From contig NZ_FPAU01000002.1 in assembly GCF_900116535.1 (NCBI RefSeq), positions 1-64,000 of the forward strand: 64,000 nt of DNA. Direction: 5' to 3'. Shown in pieces: positions 16,496 to 25,180 of this stretch (position 1 is its first letter; the number at the start of each line of letters is the position of its first letter). The DNA comes from Kosakonia arachidis (GTDB lineage: Bacteria; Pseudomonadota; Gammaproteobacteria; Enterobacterales; Enterobacteriaceae). The notes beneath the pieces were generated by a model. That model had not been told where the DNA came from, made no database searches, and saw only the letters and a list, made by a program, of their open reading frames with translations. Made by a program: the position numbers and the translations under genes.

Positions 16496-17362
16496 TTAAT
16501 TTCCAGCTTTCAGTAAACTGCGAAGCACCTCTTCCAGTCGCGTGTCGCCGATAACCCGCACATCTTCAGCCCCTTCGAAGCAAATCCAGCCTTCGTTAAA
16601 GCCATTGATCATCTGCATACGAGGCGAAGGAAATTGGTGCCCCTGCTCACGAAATAACGTTTCCCAGGCGTGACGCGCAACGGCTTCGGCAACAACCGGG
16701 CGGCCTAAAATTTGCGAGAAAGTGCTGGCAATATCATTTGGCGAGACGCGACATGGCCCCTCCAATTCAACGACGCGTTTTCCAGTCCAGTTCTGCTGTA
16801 ATAACGAGGCAGCTAACTTACCAACATCGGCTGTGGCTACCATCGGAATGGCTTTATCCAGGGGTTGTAAAAAACTTTGAATTACGCCTTTCTCGCTGGC
16901 AGAGACAACATCCAGGGCACAGTTCTCCATAAACCATCCAGGACGAAGAAACGCGACCGGCAACTCCAGGCCGTTCAGCGCCTTTTCCATCAGCGTGCGC
17001 TGAGTTAGCAGGTTAATCTGTGATGCCTGCGCGCCGATGGTAGAAAGGCAGACCACCTTCTCGGGTTCAGCGCTACGAATAGCCCGAACAAGAGCATCAA
17101 TGATACGACATGCAATCGGGAACCCCGGCGCCGGGTCAAAATCTGAAGGAGGAAGGATGAACACCCCTTTCGCTCCTTTAAATGCTTCAGCCAAAGCGCC
17201 AGCATCATCCATCTCTGCAATCGCGACTTCACACCCAAGCGCCCGCCATTCTCCGGCTTTGTCGGCGTTACGCATGACGCCGCGAACAGAAAGATTCTTG
17301 CTCAGTAGCGTGCGTGCAACAACGCCGCCAACTTTGCCGGTAATTCCAGTGATAACATACAT
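16496..17362 (-). CDS. NmrA-like NAD(P)-binding protein
   Basis: This 288-residue atypical short-chain dehydrogenase opens MYVITGITGKVGGVVARTLL, the Rossmann dinucleotide loop. It continues with a VRGVMRNADKAGEW segment, an EKVVCLSTIGAQ strand and LRPGWFMENC, as in NmrA/QOR2-type proteins. These act as NADP-sensing regulators or quinone/flavin reductases. The YxxxK of classical SDRs is absent, favouring the NmrA group. It is divergent from the LysR gene at 17509 and is probably its target. Confidence 0.85.
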   Translation of the reverse strand: MYVITGITGKVGGVVARTLLSKNLSVRGVMRNADKAGEWRALGCEVAIAEMDDAGALAEAFKGAKGVFILPPSDFDPAPGFPIACRIIDALVRAIRSAEPEKVVCLSTIGAQASQINLLTQRTLMEKALNGLELPVAFLRPGWFMENCALDVVSASEKGVIQSFLQPLDKAIPMVATADVGKLAASLLQQNWTGKRVVELEGPCRVSPNDIASTFSQILGRPVVAEAVARHAWETLFREQGHQFPSPRMQMINGFNEGWICFEGAEDVRVIGDTRLEEVLRSLLKAGN

Positions 17363-17508
17363 TTATTAGTTTCCTTTTTCTGAAAGAACACAGGTCAAAC
17401 GTTTGCCAGTGAGCGCGAGTATAAGGAAGATAAGTTGTTGACAGAATGCTCAAACATTCACCACATTAGTGACATAAAGTCATCTATTAACCATCAGGAG
17501 AAATGATC

Positions 17509-18417
17509 ATGAGCGTTGACGGGCGGCAATTGTCGAATATCAGCGTACTGGCGGCGATTGTGCACAGCGGTAGCTTTGCCCGGGCAGCAGAATCTCTCAA
17601 CATGTCTGCTTCAGGCGTAAGCAGGGCAGTAACCAGACTGGAAACCAGTATTGGTGTAAGGCTTTTTGACAGAACCACTCGTGCAGTGAAGCTGACTGAT
17701 GAAGGCAGAAGGTTGTATGAAGAGATAAGCCCGCTGCTGGCGGGTATCAGTGATGCTATCAGTCTGACTTCCGGAGCGTCTACCGCCGTTACCGGGCGCC
17801 TGCGCGTGAATGTTGATCCTTTTTTTTCACGACACACTCTGGCTCCGACTATTAATGCGTTTATGAAATCCTATCCGGGTATTTCAGTGGAAATTGTTGC
17901 ACGCGATCAGCTCGGGGATCTGGTCTCAGAAGGATTTGATATTGCTGTACGGTTTGGTAACCCGCCAGTGTCTTCTTTGATCGCCCGCAGGTTGCTTGAA
18001 GTGCCCACTAAAACTGTGGCGTCTCCGGAATATATTCAACTGCATGGCAAGCCTGAAACACCGGCGGATTTAATTCACCATTCCTGCATTCAGGTCAGAA
18101 GTTCAATGACCGGGCAGCCATTAGAATGGGAATATGCATTAAATGGAAACGTTATTCCTGTCAAAATATCCAGTCGCCTGATGGTGAATGACTCCGGAAC
18201 GCTAATCGCAGCCTGTGTGGCGGGCGCAGGAATTGCACGAATTAAAGCCAGCGGCATTGAAGATCTGCTGGCCGAGGGGCGTCTGGTCGAGTTGCTTACT
18301 GGCTGGGAAGGAGAAAGATTTCCGCTTTATGCGTTATATCCATCCCGGCGCCTTCCCCCCGCTAAAGTGAGAGCGTTTGTAGATTTTGTAAGTAGAGTCT
18401 TAGAGCGCGGTGTATAA
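17509..18417 (+). CDS. LysR-family regulator, divergent from NmrA-like gene
   Basis: This protein of about 302 residues has a winged-helix domain (VHSGSFARAAESLNMSASGVSRAV, residues 17-40 region, interrupted here for brevity). A LysR substrate domain follows with DIAVRFGNPP and CVAGAGIARI. Two in-frame ATGs exist at 17503 and 17509. The second is preferred because GGAG lies 8 bases before it but only 2 before the first. The 146-base divergent region is the likely shared operator. This head-to-head layout is typical of LysR genes controlling oxidoreductases. Confidence 0.88.
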   Translation: MSVDGRQLSNISVLAAIVHSGSFARAAESLNMSASGVSRAVTRLETSIGVRLFDRTTRAVKLTDEGRRLYEEISPLLAGISDAISLTSGASTAVTGRLRVNVDPFFSRHTLAPTINAFMKSYPGISVEIVARDQLGDLVSEGFDIAVRFGNPPVSSLIARRLLEVPTKTVASPEYIQLHGKPETPADLIHHSCIQVRSSMTGQPLEWEYALNGNVIPVKISSRLMVNDSGTLIAACVAGAGIARIKASGIEDLLAEGRLVELLTGWEGERFPLYALYPSRRLPPAKVRAFVDFVSRVLERGV

Positions 18418-18735
18418 GCTCAGGAACGGCTGCGACGCGCTACTCTCCATTCAGCTTCAGGATGATATGTGGCATCGGCTCGCTCCTCATGCCGCTGCGC
18501 AACATACAGAGGGCTGGCTGCGCACTGCTCGCCAGCCTTTTAAAACCATTTTCAGATGAACGTCGGCTTTGTGCTGTTTCCTGCACCTGGGTGCGTTAAT
18601 CACAGCACCACGGCTAAGTGCCTGAAGAACGCCAACAGTGAATAGCGCATTATGCAGGCTGTTTTCCCGAAAGAGATGAAGTGGCACCAGCCACAGCAGC
18701 GTCCTGAAGTTGTGTTAAAGGACTCTCCCGGCGAT

Positions 18736-18897
18736 GAAAACCATGGAACAACTGGCCCGGGCATTACTGCCTGGGTTTACCGGAGAGTGGGTTGGCAGTT
18801 CATTGCAGGAAGCGGCATTATCAGCGGCACGTTATTCACGGTTTTCTTTGTTCCTGTATTTTTTATCGTGGTAACAACTTTTTTGGCAGGCGTTTAA
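18736..18897 (+). pseudogene. RND efflux pump (AcrB-type) 3' relic
   Basis: One frame reads MEQLARALLPGFTGEWVGSS, like the porter-domain segment of AcrB-type pumps. The adjacent frame reads GSGIISGTLFTVFFVPVFFI, like their last transmembrane helix. In an intact pump several hundred residues lie between these blocks, so a large internal deletion and frame change are evident. The upstream part (18418-18735) shows no recognisable gene. Confidence 0.6.
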
Positions 18898-18965
18898 GGT
18901 TGTTAAAGGGACGAAAAGAGTAATGTATAAACAACCCAGCCCAGTCTGATAAGTGTTTGTTTAAA

Positions 18966-18981
18966 AGCCCCGGAAGGGGCT
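18966..18981 (-). terminator. Rho-independent terminator
   Basis: AGCCCC-GGAA-GGGGCT forms a tight hairpin. On the minus strand it is followed by TTTTAA. It lies 14 bases beyond the stop of the gene at 18995-19291. Confidence 0.7.
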
Positions 18982-18994
18982 GAACAAACGTTAA

Positions 18995-19291
18995 CTATGG
19001 TGCCGGGGGAACTGGCGGTGTGGGCACGGGCGCCAGCTCCCTCACTTCCAGCCGGACTTCATAACGCTTCCCATTTTCCAGCGCAGGAAGATTTTTAACC
19101 ACATTGTTTAACGCATCGACCGGGGTGGTGGTTTGCTGGACAACACCATACACGAGTGGCGCAGGGCCCTGCATGGGCGGGCTATCCCTTTGTAAAGGCG
19201 GCGGTTTTATATCGCCCTCTGTTGCAGCATTAACGGAAAAAGTGCAAACCATAAAGGCAGTGGCAAAGAATGTCTTCGTTAATTCTCTCAT
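18995..19291 (-). CDS. Small exported proline-rich protein
   Basis: This 98-residue protein starts at ATG 19291, with GGAG 6 bases upstream. It has a Sec signal peptide (MRELTKTFFATAFMVCTFSV then NA, cleavage near residue 24). The mature part is short and proline-rich (KPPPLQRDSPPMQGPAPL). A small domain containing NGKRYEVRLEVRELAP follows, with a PTPPVPPAP tail. No lipobox is present. I do not recognise the family. A periplasmic or surface role is likely from the signal only. A terminator follows. Confidence 0.6.
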   Translation of the reverse strand: MRELTKTFFATAFMVCTFSVNAATEGDIKPPPLQRDSPPMQGPAPLVYGVVQQTTTPVDALNNVVKNLPALENGKRYEVRLEVRELAPVPTPPVPPAP

Positions 19292-19566
19292 GCTGTTCTC
19301 CACGTTTTGGTTAAAAAAGCTTCACCAGAGGGAAAATAGCCCGCCAATAAGAAGGGAATGTGAACGAGTTTCGCAAGAAAGGAAAATAGCCAGACAGCAT
19401 CGCGATGTAATTGCCAAAAGCGGCGTTTGGCAGGCGTTGTATCACCTGCGTCACGCTTTTGGCTTCCCAAACGGTGGTGAGCGTCACATAGAGGCCGTAG
19501 TAGCTTGTTTCCGATGCGTTAATCAGCGCGTACTAATCAACGGGGAGCATGTCACAAGCCTGAAAA
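19292..19566. other. Gene-less stretch with an IS-terminus-like motif
   Basis: Bases 19530-19557 contain AATCAACGGGGAGCATGTCAC, nearly identical to 243-264. The shared motif is probably the end of the same IS3-type element, here without a transposase gene. No other feature is seen. Confidence 0.4.
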
Positions 19567-19950
19567 TTACCTTTTAGCCACAATTCGCATTTCCACAAGC
19601 GCATTTTCTGGAATGAATTCTGATACACCAATGGCGGACCACGCCGGGTATGGTGCCTTTATATACTCATCTTTTACTTTAGAAAAAACGTCTATATGTT
19701 TTTTTAGATCAACATGAAAAGTGGTCATCTCAAGTATATTTTCATAGTCCAAACCGGCCGCCTTCAAATAAACACCCAGCTTATAAAACGCATCATGGAA
19801 TTGTTCTTCAGGATGTTTACTTATCGGTTTGTCCTTGCGTGCTGCGGTAACACCTGAAAGATATACTGTGCCATCTGCTTCGATGATGGGAGAGAAATGC
19901 CAGTCATTGAAATAATGCTGAAACTCTTCAGGAACTATCGATTTTTTCAT
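19567..19950 (-). CDS. RidA/YjgF-family protein
   Basis: This 127-residue protein has the chorismate-mutase-like Rid fold: GTVYLSGVTA, then an EEQFHDAFYKLGVYLKAAGL helix, then MTTFHVDL, PYPAWSAIGV and the final ALVEMRIVA strand. Canonical RidA deaminates reactive enamine/imine intermediates using an Arg just before the last strand. Here that position reads NALVEM with no Arg, so this is probably a Rid subfamily without that activity. It stands alone with no obvious operon partner. Confidence 0.8.
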   Translation of the reverse strand: MKKSIVPEEFQHYFNDWHFSPIIEADGTVYLSGVTAARKDKPISKHPEEQFHDAFYKLGVYLKAAGLDYENILEMTTFHVDLKKHIDVFSKVKDEYIKAPYPAWSAIGVSEFIPENALVEMRIVAKR

Positions 19951-20224
19951 GTTTTTCTCAAATGGATGACTGAATAAATGCCAGCATGTACCAAACCATT
20001 ATGCCTGGCCAGGACCACAGACTTACCAGATAGTTTGACATAATAAAGTGCCTGATCTCACCTGTCAGCATATCGCACATACCAGCCCTTTATACTGGCT
20101 GCGTCGTACCAAAGCGGATGGAGAAATTTATGCTTTGCAGAATGCAACAGGGTCTGGCTTATCGGCCATCAGCACATTTCTGTTCTCCGTGGCAGTAACT
20201 GCTTTATCACTTCCACAACGCTTC
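19951..20224. other. Gene-less stretch
   Basis: A 64-residue frame starts at 20048 but has no recognisable product. No repeats or RNA structures were noticed. Confidence 0.35.
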
Positions 20225-20365
20225 TTACCCGTTGAGGTATAAAACGGGTATCCCCCACAGGACATTGACCATCGATGATGAAAGCCCTTTGCCGGCTGGT
20301 GTGACAAAGGGTGACTGAAACGCTCTGCCCAGAACGCCGCTGATAACATGGGGCACGGCGTTCAT
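20225..20365 (-). pseudogene. Truncated small membrane protein
   Basis: The ATG at 20365 has GGAGG 9 bases upstream and opens MNAVPHVISGVLGRAFQSPF, then GKGLSSSMVNVLWG, ending after 46 residues. I recall a family of small multi-TM proteins beginning this way and continuing with further membrane helices, so this copy looks truncated at its 3' end. Function is unknown. Confidence 0.4.
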
Positions 20366-20725
20366 AAGAAACATCCTCCAGCCAGCAGGGACAGATAATG
20401 TTACAGGTTCATTTATTCTTCCTGTTTTCCAGTTCGCTGAGGATATCGGCTGACAGGGCAGTTTCGCCAAGCCGGGGAAAGATAGTCTGTACACTCCAGT
20501 TAGCAATCGACTGCTTCATGTCAGAAGTAGACCTTGTCGCTTCTGGAAATTTCAGTGGATGTGCTTTGGCTCTTTAAAAAAGCGCTAAAAACAGCGATAC
20601 CGAAAGTGATGACACGACGTCGATGGCGGGCAGTTTGTTGTTGATTGTCGCGGGCTGACAGGAAGGGTGAGTATTGAGCCAGAAACCGTGTGGCACGTGT
20701 CTAAATGCGCGATAAATCAACAAAA
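20366..20725. other. Gene-less stretch
   Basis: About 360 bases downstream of the porin operon terminator show no gene, RNA or repeat that I can support. Confidence 0.35.
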
Positions 20726-20747
20726 CGGGAGGCACTGAAGCCTCCCG
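20726..20747 (-). terminator. Rho-independent terminator of the catabolic operon
   Basis: CGGGAGGC-ACTGAA-GCCTCCCG is a perfect 8-bp stem, followed on the minus strand by TTTTG. It lies 6 bases after the porin stop codon. Confidence 0.8.
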
Positions 20748-20752
20748 GCGAT

Positions 20753-22030
20753 TTAAAAGTCGTATTGCAGGCTTAAACGGTTCTGCCAGAAATGCGAATC
20801 ATACAGCGGTGATGTCTGCACCCCGGCGAAATCAGTCAGGCTCAATCCTTTCAACACGCCACTGAAACTCCAGGTGAAATACACCAGATATTCCGACTGA
20901 TTAATGCTGGCCGAAGACGGGGACGGTTTCAGATCCATAAACGAATACCGCGTCCCCAGTGACAGGTTTTCATTCATCACGTAATTCAGGTTGGTCATAT
21001 AAGCGTTGCCGCTTCCCAGATCCTGGGTACTGGTGAAGAACGGTTGCGCAAAATAAGGACCCGATGACGTGTTGTGCGCGTAAGGCGTCACCAGAGAACC
21101 GTTGCCCCAGCTATTGCCGCTGGCGGCGATGTGGTCATAGCCCAGTTTCCAGCTCAGGTCCGGGGTAAAGGTCAGCGCCAGTTGGGTGCCATAAGAGGTA
21201 CTGTTCACTTCACCAGCCAGCGCTTTGCCCAGACTGGTGCCGCGAATAAATTGCACGCCCAAATCCGGCTGGAACAGCGTATCCTGCCATTGTAAATGGC
21301 TCTCGCCATACACCAGGCGGGTATAATCAGCATACTCCTGATACCACAACTGGCCGGTGAGTTTTTTGCCGTCCCACTGCGTACCGCGCCCCCCACCCAA
21401 CGCCCACATGCCGTTAGTGCGTTCATCCACATCCGTGTAGGCCGTGGTATTCAGGAATTGATCGTCGCCCCACGGTTTATAACGCCAGACTTTGGTGGCA
21501 TGCAGATAATTAGTGCTGTCGCCGTAATTCGCATCGACACCACGGAATAAAATAGGCGTAATACGCCAGTCGTAATCCCCGACGAAAGGAATATTAATTC
21601 GTTGATCGCCGGCTGTAATTTTAAAATCATCCCATTGCCAGCTTAAATAAGCCTCACCAACGTTAGTTTGATTATCACCAATATCACCGATAGTATGTGC
21701 TTCATCCGGATGATCAATTCCGCGCAGGAAAATACCGCTGACACCGGCACGGAAACCATAAAACGGCGCAGTTTCATATTTTATACTGCCACCGTAACTC
21801 ACGGTATCCTGATTAAAACCTTTAGAAAAATACGCGTTGTGCGTTGAATAATACAGCGTGCGCAAACTGCCGCTCACAGTACCGCAGGTAAAAATATCGG
21901 TGAAACTATTTACACCACTCGCATCGTACTGACAATCGCTGATATTGCTCTGTGTCGCCGCCAGTGCAACGGGAGTAAACGGGAAAAACAGCGCAGCAAG
22001 ACACGCAACACTTAGTGCTTTTAATTGCAT
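20753..22030 (-). CDS. OprD-family outer-membrane porin
   Basis: This protein has about 425 residues from ATG 22030 (GAGG 9 bases upstream). It has a signal peptide (MQLKALSVACLAALFFPF, cleavage after ALA near residue 25), a beta-barrel with alternating aromatic strands, and a C-terminal Phe (LQYDF). The motifs SYGGSIKYETAPFYGFRAGVS and DWRITPILFRGVDANY fit the substrate-specific OprD/OccD-OccK porins of Pseudomonas. These are uncommon in enterics outside catabolic clusters. It is the last gene of the nine-gene operon and probably admits its substrate into the periplasm. Confidence 0.85.
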   Translation of the reverse strand: MQLKALSVACLAALFFPFTPVALAATQSNISDCQYDASGVNSFTDIFTCGTVSGSLRTLYYSTHNAYFSKGFNQDTVSYGGSIKYETAPFYGFRAGVSGIFLRGIDHPDEAHTIGDIGDNQTNVGEAYLSWQWDDFKITAGDQRINIPFVGDYDWRITPILFRGVDANYGDSTNYLHATKVWRYKPWGDDQFLNTTAYTDVDERTNGMWALGGGRGTQWDGKKLTGQLWYQEYADYTRLVYGESHLQWQDTLFQPDLGVQFIRGTSLGKALAGEVNSTSYGTQLALTFTPDLSWKLGYDHIAASGNSWGNGSLVTPYAHNTSSGPYFAQPFFTSTQDLGSGNAYMTNLNYVMNENLSLGTRYSFMDLKPSPSSASINQSEYLVYFTWSFSGVLKGLSLTDFAGVQTSPLYDSHFWQNRLSLQYDF

Positions 22031-22131
22031 AATCCCAAGCCTCGTCACTATTGAAAAGAGCAAAGCAATGCCACCCGCACAATAAATGAACGGTCGGTGG
22101 CATGCTTTACTGTAAAAAAATTTATTATGGA

Positions 22132-23523
22132 TTAATTATTTATGCCGGTTATTTTCACATCCGCCAATGTATCGCGTATTTCCCAGCCGCGTAATTTACC
22201 AGGATTCAGTAAATTATCCGGATCGCAGGCACGTTTCATCGCCACAACATCTGCCCGCACAACGCCTTGTTTACCATCTTCAATATGAATAACGTGCGGG
22301 TTATTAATTTTCACCCCATTATCACGATAAATATTCATAATAGCGTTCAGGCGATCTTCATCGCTATATCGCACCAGCGGCAAGCCGCTACAGGTCAGGG
22401 TGCCATTAACATCGCGCAGAAACTCAATATGCGACATCACTTCATCTGACAATTGCGCTTCCATCGCCAGCACCTGCTGGTGATAATTTTCCGGCGCATA
22501 GGCCGTTTGCAGATAGGTCAGCGTTTTATCGACCTTCAGTGCCTGCAACGTGGTGTGGTTCCAGCAATATTCAATCAAAGAATGCCCGTGATTCTCACCC
22601 TCGGCAAAATGCAGCGCGCTTCGGCCATCATGCTGTGCCAGCAACGATGGCATCAGTGGGTCGCTCTCCACCCCGACCACCGAAATCACGCCATGCTGGC
22701 CCGTCGTACCCGCATCGGCAAGATCGGTGAAATAATCCAGCACCGGTGCCGCCATCACCGCCACCTCACGCTTCACCAGCCCCGGCGATTTCGCCAGCGC
22801 ATCGGCAAACGCCATTGCGGCCGGGAAACTGGCAAAAGTGTCGAGACGTTCAATCCAGTCGTGGCGCGGAGCCAGCGCCAGTTCGATCTCCAGCACAATG
22901 CCGTTGCTGCCGTAAGCATGATGCAGCAGTAAGGCGTCAGGTGCCTGGAGCATCAGAATGCGTGGCGTCTTTTCCATCGTCATCAGCTTCACGGACAACA
23001 CATTGCCGGGGGATGCCAGCGGGCCATAGTTGATGGAACCCACGCCACCAAAACCCCCACCAAACAGGCCGCCGAGCGTCGCCAGCTTCCAGGTGGAGGG
23101 AATGCAACGCAGCTCCCAGCCGAGTGGTCGGGTATGGGCTTCGAGGTCACTGAGACGAATCCCGGCTTGCGCGCGCACCGTACCTTGCCCCATGCTCACC
23201 ACCGCGTTCAGTCTGGTCATATCGACCATTACCCCGCCCTCCAGCGGGATCAACTGACCGTAGTTGCCGGTGCCACCCCCACGCAGATTGAGCGGGATGC
23301 GACGTTCCGCACAGGCCGCCACCACTGACGCCAGTTCCTGTTCATCACGGGGGCGCACTGCCAGCTCGGCAAATTTCTCTTCCAGTTGAGGTTTCAACAC
23401 CGGGCTGAACCAATGAAAATCGCGCGACAGGCGTTTAACCTTAGGCGCATCTTTAATCCAGTCCAGTTCAGGCAACGCTGCGACCAGCGCCGCCAGTGCA
23501 GACTGACGATCGGAATCAGACAT
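22132..23523 (-). CDS. FAD-binding oxidase (PCMH-type)
   Basis: This 463-residue protein has an N-terminal FAD-binding domain. It contains LNLRGGGTGNYGQLIPLEGG (about residues 76-95), then TLGGLFGGGFGGVGSINYG and the following GNVLSVKL strand. These bind the FAD pyrophosphate, as in GlcD, D-lactate dehydrogenases and alditol oxidases. No Cys/His for covalent flavin is obvious at the PP-loop. The C-terminal cap ends LLNPGKLRGWE, typical of GlcD-like enzymes. Located between permease and porin genes, it probably oxidises the transported substrate or an intermediate. Confidence 0.85.
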   Translation of the reverse strand: MSDSDRQSALAALVAALPELDWIKDAPKVKRLSRDFHWFSPVLKPQLEEKFAELAVRPRDEQELASVVAACAERRIPLNLRGGGTGNYGQLIPLEGGVMVDMTRLNAVVSMGQGTVRAQAGIRLSDLEAHTRPLGWELRCIPSTWKLATLGGLFGGGFGGVGSINYGPLASPGNVLSVKLMTMEKTPRILMLQAPDALLLHHAYGSNGIVLEIELALAPRHDWIERLDTFASFPAAMAFADALAKSPGLVKREVAVMAAPVLDYFTDLADAGTTGQHGVISVVGVESDPLMPSLLAQHDGRSALHFAEGENHGHSLIEYCWNHTTLQALKVDKTLTYLQTAYAPENYHQQVLAMEAQLSDEVMSHIEFLRDVNGTLTCSGLPLVRYSDEDRLNAIMNIYRDNGVKINNPHVIHIEDGKQGVVRADVVAMKRACDPDNLLNPGKLRGWEIRDTLADVKITGINN

Positions 23524-23546
23524 CTTTCTTTCCTGTAGTTGAGGTA

Positions 23547-24350
23547 TCAGTTCGGGCTGAGTTCACTTTCATGCCAGGCAGCCAGTACGCGGCGCGTCAG
23601 CCACGACATCAGGGCAAAGAGCAGGAACCCCGCAAGGGAAATCAGTAACAGCGCGGCAAACATTAGCGGAATATTGAGCTGATAACCGGCCTGTAAAATC
23701 TGGTAGGCCAGCCCGGTGTCGGTACCGCCGGTACCGGCGACAAACTCCGCCACCACGGCGCCAATCAGCGACAAGCCGCTGGAGATACGCAGCGCACCGA
23801 AAAAGTACGGCAATGCCGAAGGAATGCGCAGGCGCAGTAAAATCTGCAACCGCGATGCATGGTTAAGCTTGAAGTAACTCAACAGGCCCGGCGAGACGCT
23901 GCGAAGCCCCTGAGTGGTGTTGGATATGATGGGAAATACCGCCATTAGCGTGGCACACACCACCAGCGACATAGTGGTGTCTTTCACCCAGATGATGATT
24001 AGCGGGGCAATCGCCACAATTGGCGTCACCTGCAAAAACACGATGTAGGGGAACAATGCGCTTTCGATAAAGCGGTTCTGCACCAGCAAAAACGCCACGA
24101 TCGAGCCAATCACGATCGCCAATACAAAGGAGATCACGGTAATTTTCAGGGTGTAGAGCAGCGACATAAACAGCGTCGGGAAGTTCTGCACCAGGCTTTG
24201 CATCATCACCAGCGGCGACGGCACCAGGAAGGCGGGCACCTTCAGCGTCGTCACCAGGAACTGCCACAGCAAGAGCAGCACAATGGCAAACAGCGCCGGG
24301 AAAAACCACTGCTGAAATTTACGCTGTGCGGCTAAGGGCTTTTTCATCAT
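23547..24350 (-). CDS. ABC transporter permease, TauC/SsuC type
   Basis: This 267-residue inner-membrane protein has about six transmembrane helices (first at 15-35). It carries the cytoplasmic coupling loop near residues 168-187 (LLSYFKLNHASRLQILLRLR region). It belongs to the nitrate/taurine/riboflavin-precursor import family. Its ATG overlaps the ATPase stop by 4 bases. With the ATPase and the NMT1-type binding protein it forms one importer. Confidence 0.88.
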   Translation of the reverse strand: MMKKPLAAQRKFQQWFFPALFAIVLLLLWQFLVTTLKVPAFLVPSPLVMMQSLVQNFPTLFMSLLYTLKITVISFVLAIVIGSIVAFLLVQNRFIESALFPYIVFLQVTPIVAIAPLIIIWVKDTTMSLVVCATLMAVFPIISNTTQGLRSVSPGLLSYFKLNHASRLQILLRLRIPSALPYFFGALRISSGLSLIGAVVAEFVAGTGGTDTGLAYQILQAGYQLNIPLMFAALLLISLAGFLLFALMSWLTRRVLAAWHESELSPN

Positions 24351-25180
24351 TTGCTCTCCTGACTGGCGGCAAACAAACCGCGCTGCAACTGCTGGGCATA
24401 CTGGGTAAATTGCTGGCTGACGCGAAACTCATCATCCCGCGGAAACGGCGCATCAATGCTGATGTCATCCACCACGCGGCCCGGTCGTGCCGCCATCATG
24501 ATCACGCGCTGCGACAGGAATACTGCTTCCTGAATCGAGTGGGTGACAAACACCACCGTCAGATTCTGCTCCTGCCACAGTTTCAGCAGATCGCTATCCA
24601 GCTTGTTGCGGGTGATCTCATCCAGTGCACCGAAGGGTTCATCCATCAACAACACTTTCGGGCGTGTCACCAGGCCGCGAGCAATCGACACACGCATCTG
24701 CATCCCCCCGGACAGCTCACGCGGCAGCACATGACCAAACTGCCCCAGGCCGACCAGTTCGAGTATTTCACGCACACGGGTATCGGCTTCAGCGCGCGGC
24801 ACACCGGCCAGGTCGAGGGGCAGGCGCACATTTTTATGCACGCTGCTCCATGGCATCAGCGTCGCCTCCTGAAAAACGAACGATAACGACAGATCGTGCT
24901 GTTTTTCCCGCCTATCGCGACGGAACAGCATCAGTTTGCCATCGCTCGACTCGATCAATCCGGCGATCATTTTTAACAAGGTACTTTTGCCACAGCCGGA
25001 CGGACCGAGCAGCGAGACAAATTCGCCCTGGCGAATCGTCAGGTCCACCGGCAGCAACGCACGCGTACCATTCGGGTAAATTTTCTCGGCTGAGAGCACT
25101 TCAATCGCCGGGGGTGCCACATGCCGTGGCACCACTTGCACATCATTGCTCATCAGGGTCAGTCGGCTGGTGGCATTCAT
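24347..25180 (-). CDS. ABC transporter ATPase, TauB/SsuB type
   Basis: This 277-residue ATPase has Walker A GPSGCGKST at residues 59-67, a Q-loop at SFVFQEATLMPW, the signature LSGGM at 156-160, and Walker B LLMDEPFGALDE. An H-loop at VTHSIQEAVFLS follows. The LSGGM variant and the short C-terminus are typical of the nitrate/sulfonate importer group. It overlaps the binding-protein gene and the permease gene by 4 bases each, so the three are translated together. Confidence 0.9.
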   Translation of the reverse strand: MNATSRLTLMSNDVQVVPRHVAPPAIEVLSAEKIYPNGTRALLPVDLTIRQGEFVSLLGPSGCGKSTLLKMIAGLIESSDGKLMLFRRDRREKQHDLSLSFVFQEATLMPWSSVHKNVRLPLDLAGVPRAEADTRVREILELVGLGQFGHVLPRELSGGMQMRVSIARGLVTRPKVLLMDEPFGALDEITRNKLDSDLLKLWQEQNLTVVFVTHSIQEAVFLSQRVIMMAARPGRVVDDISIDAPFPRDDEFRVSQQFTQYAQQLQRGLFAASQESK

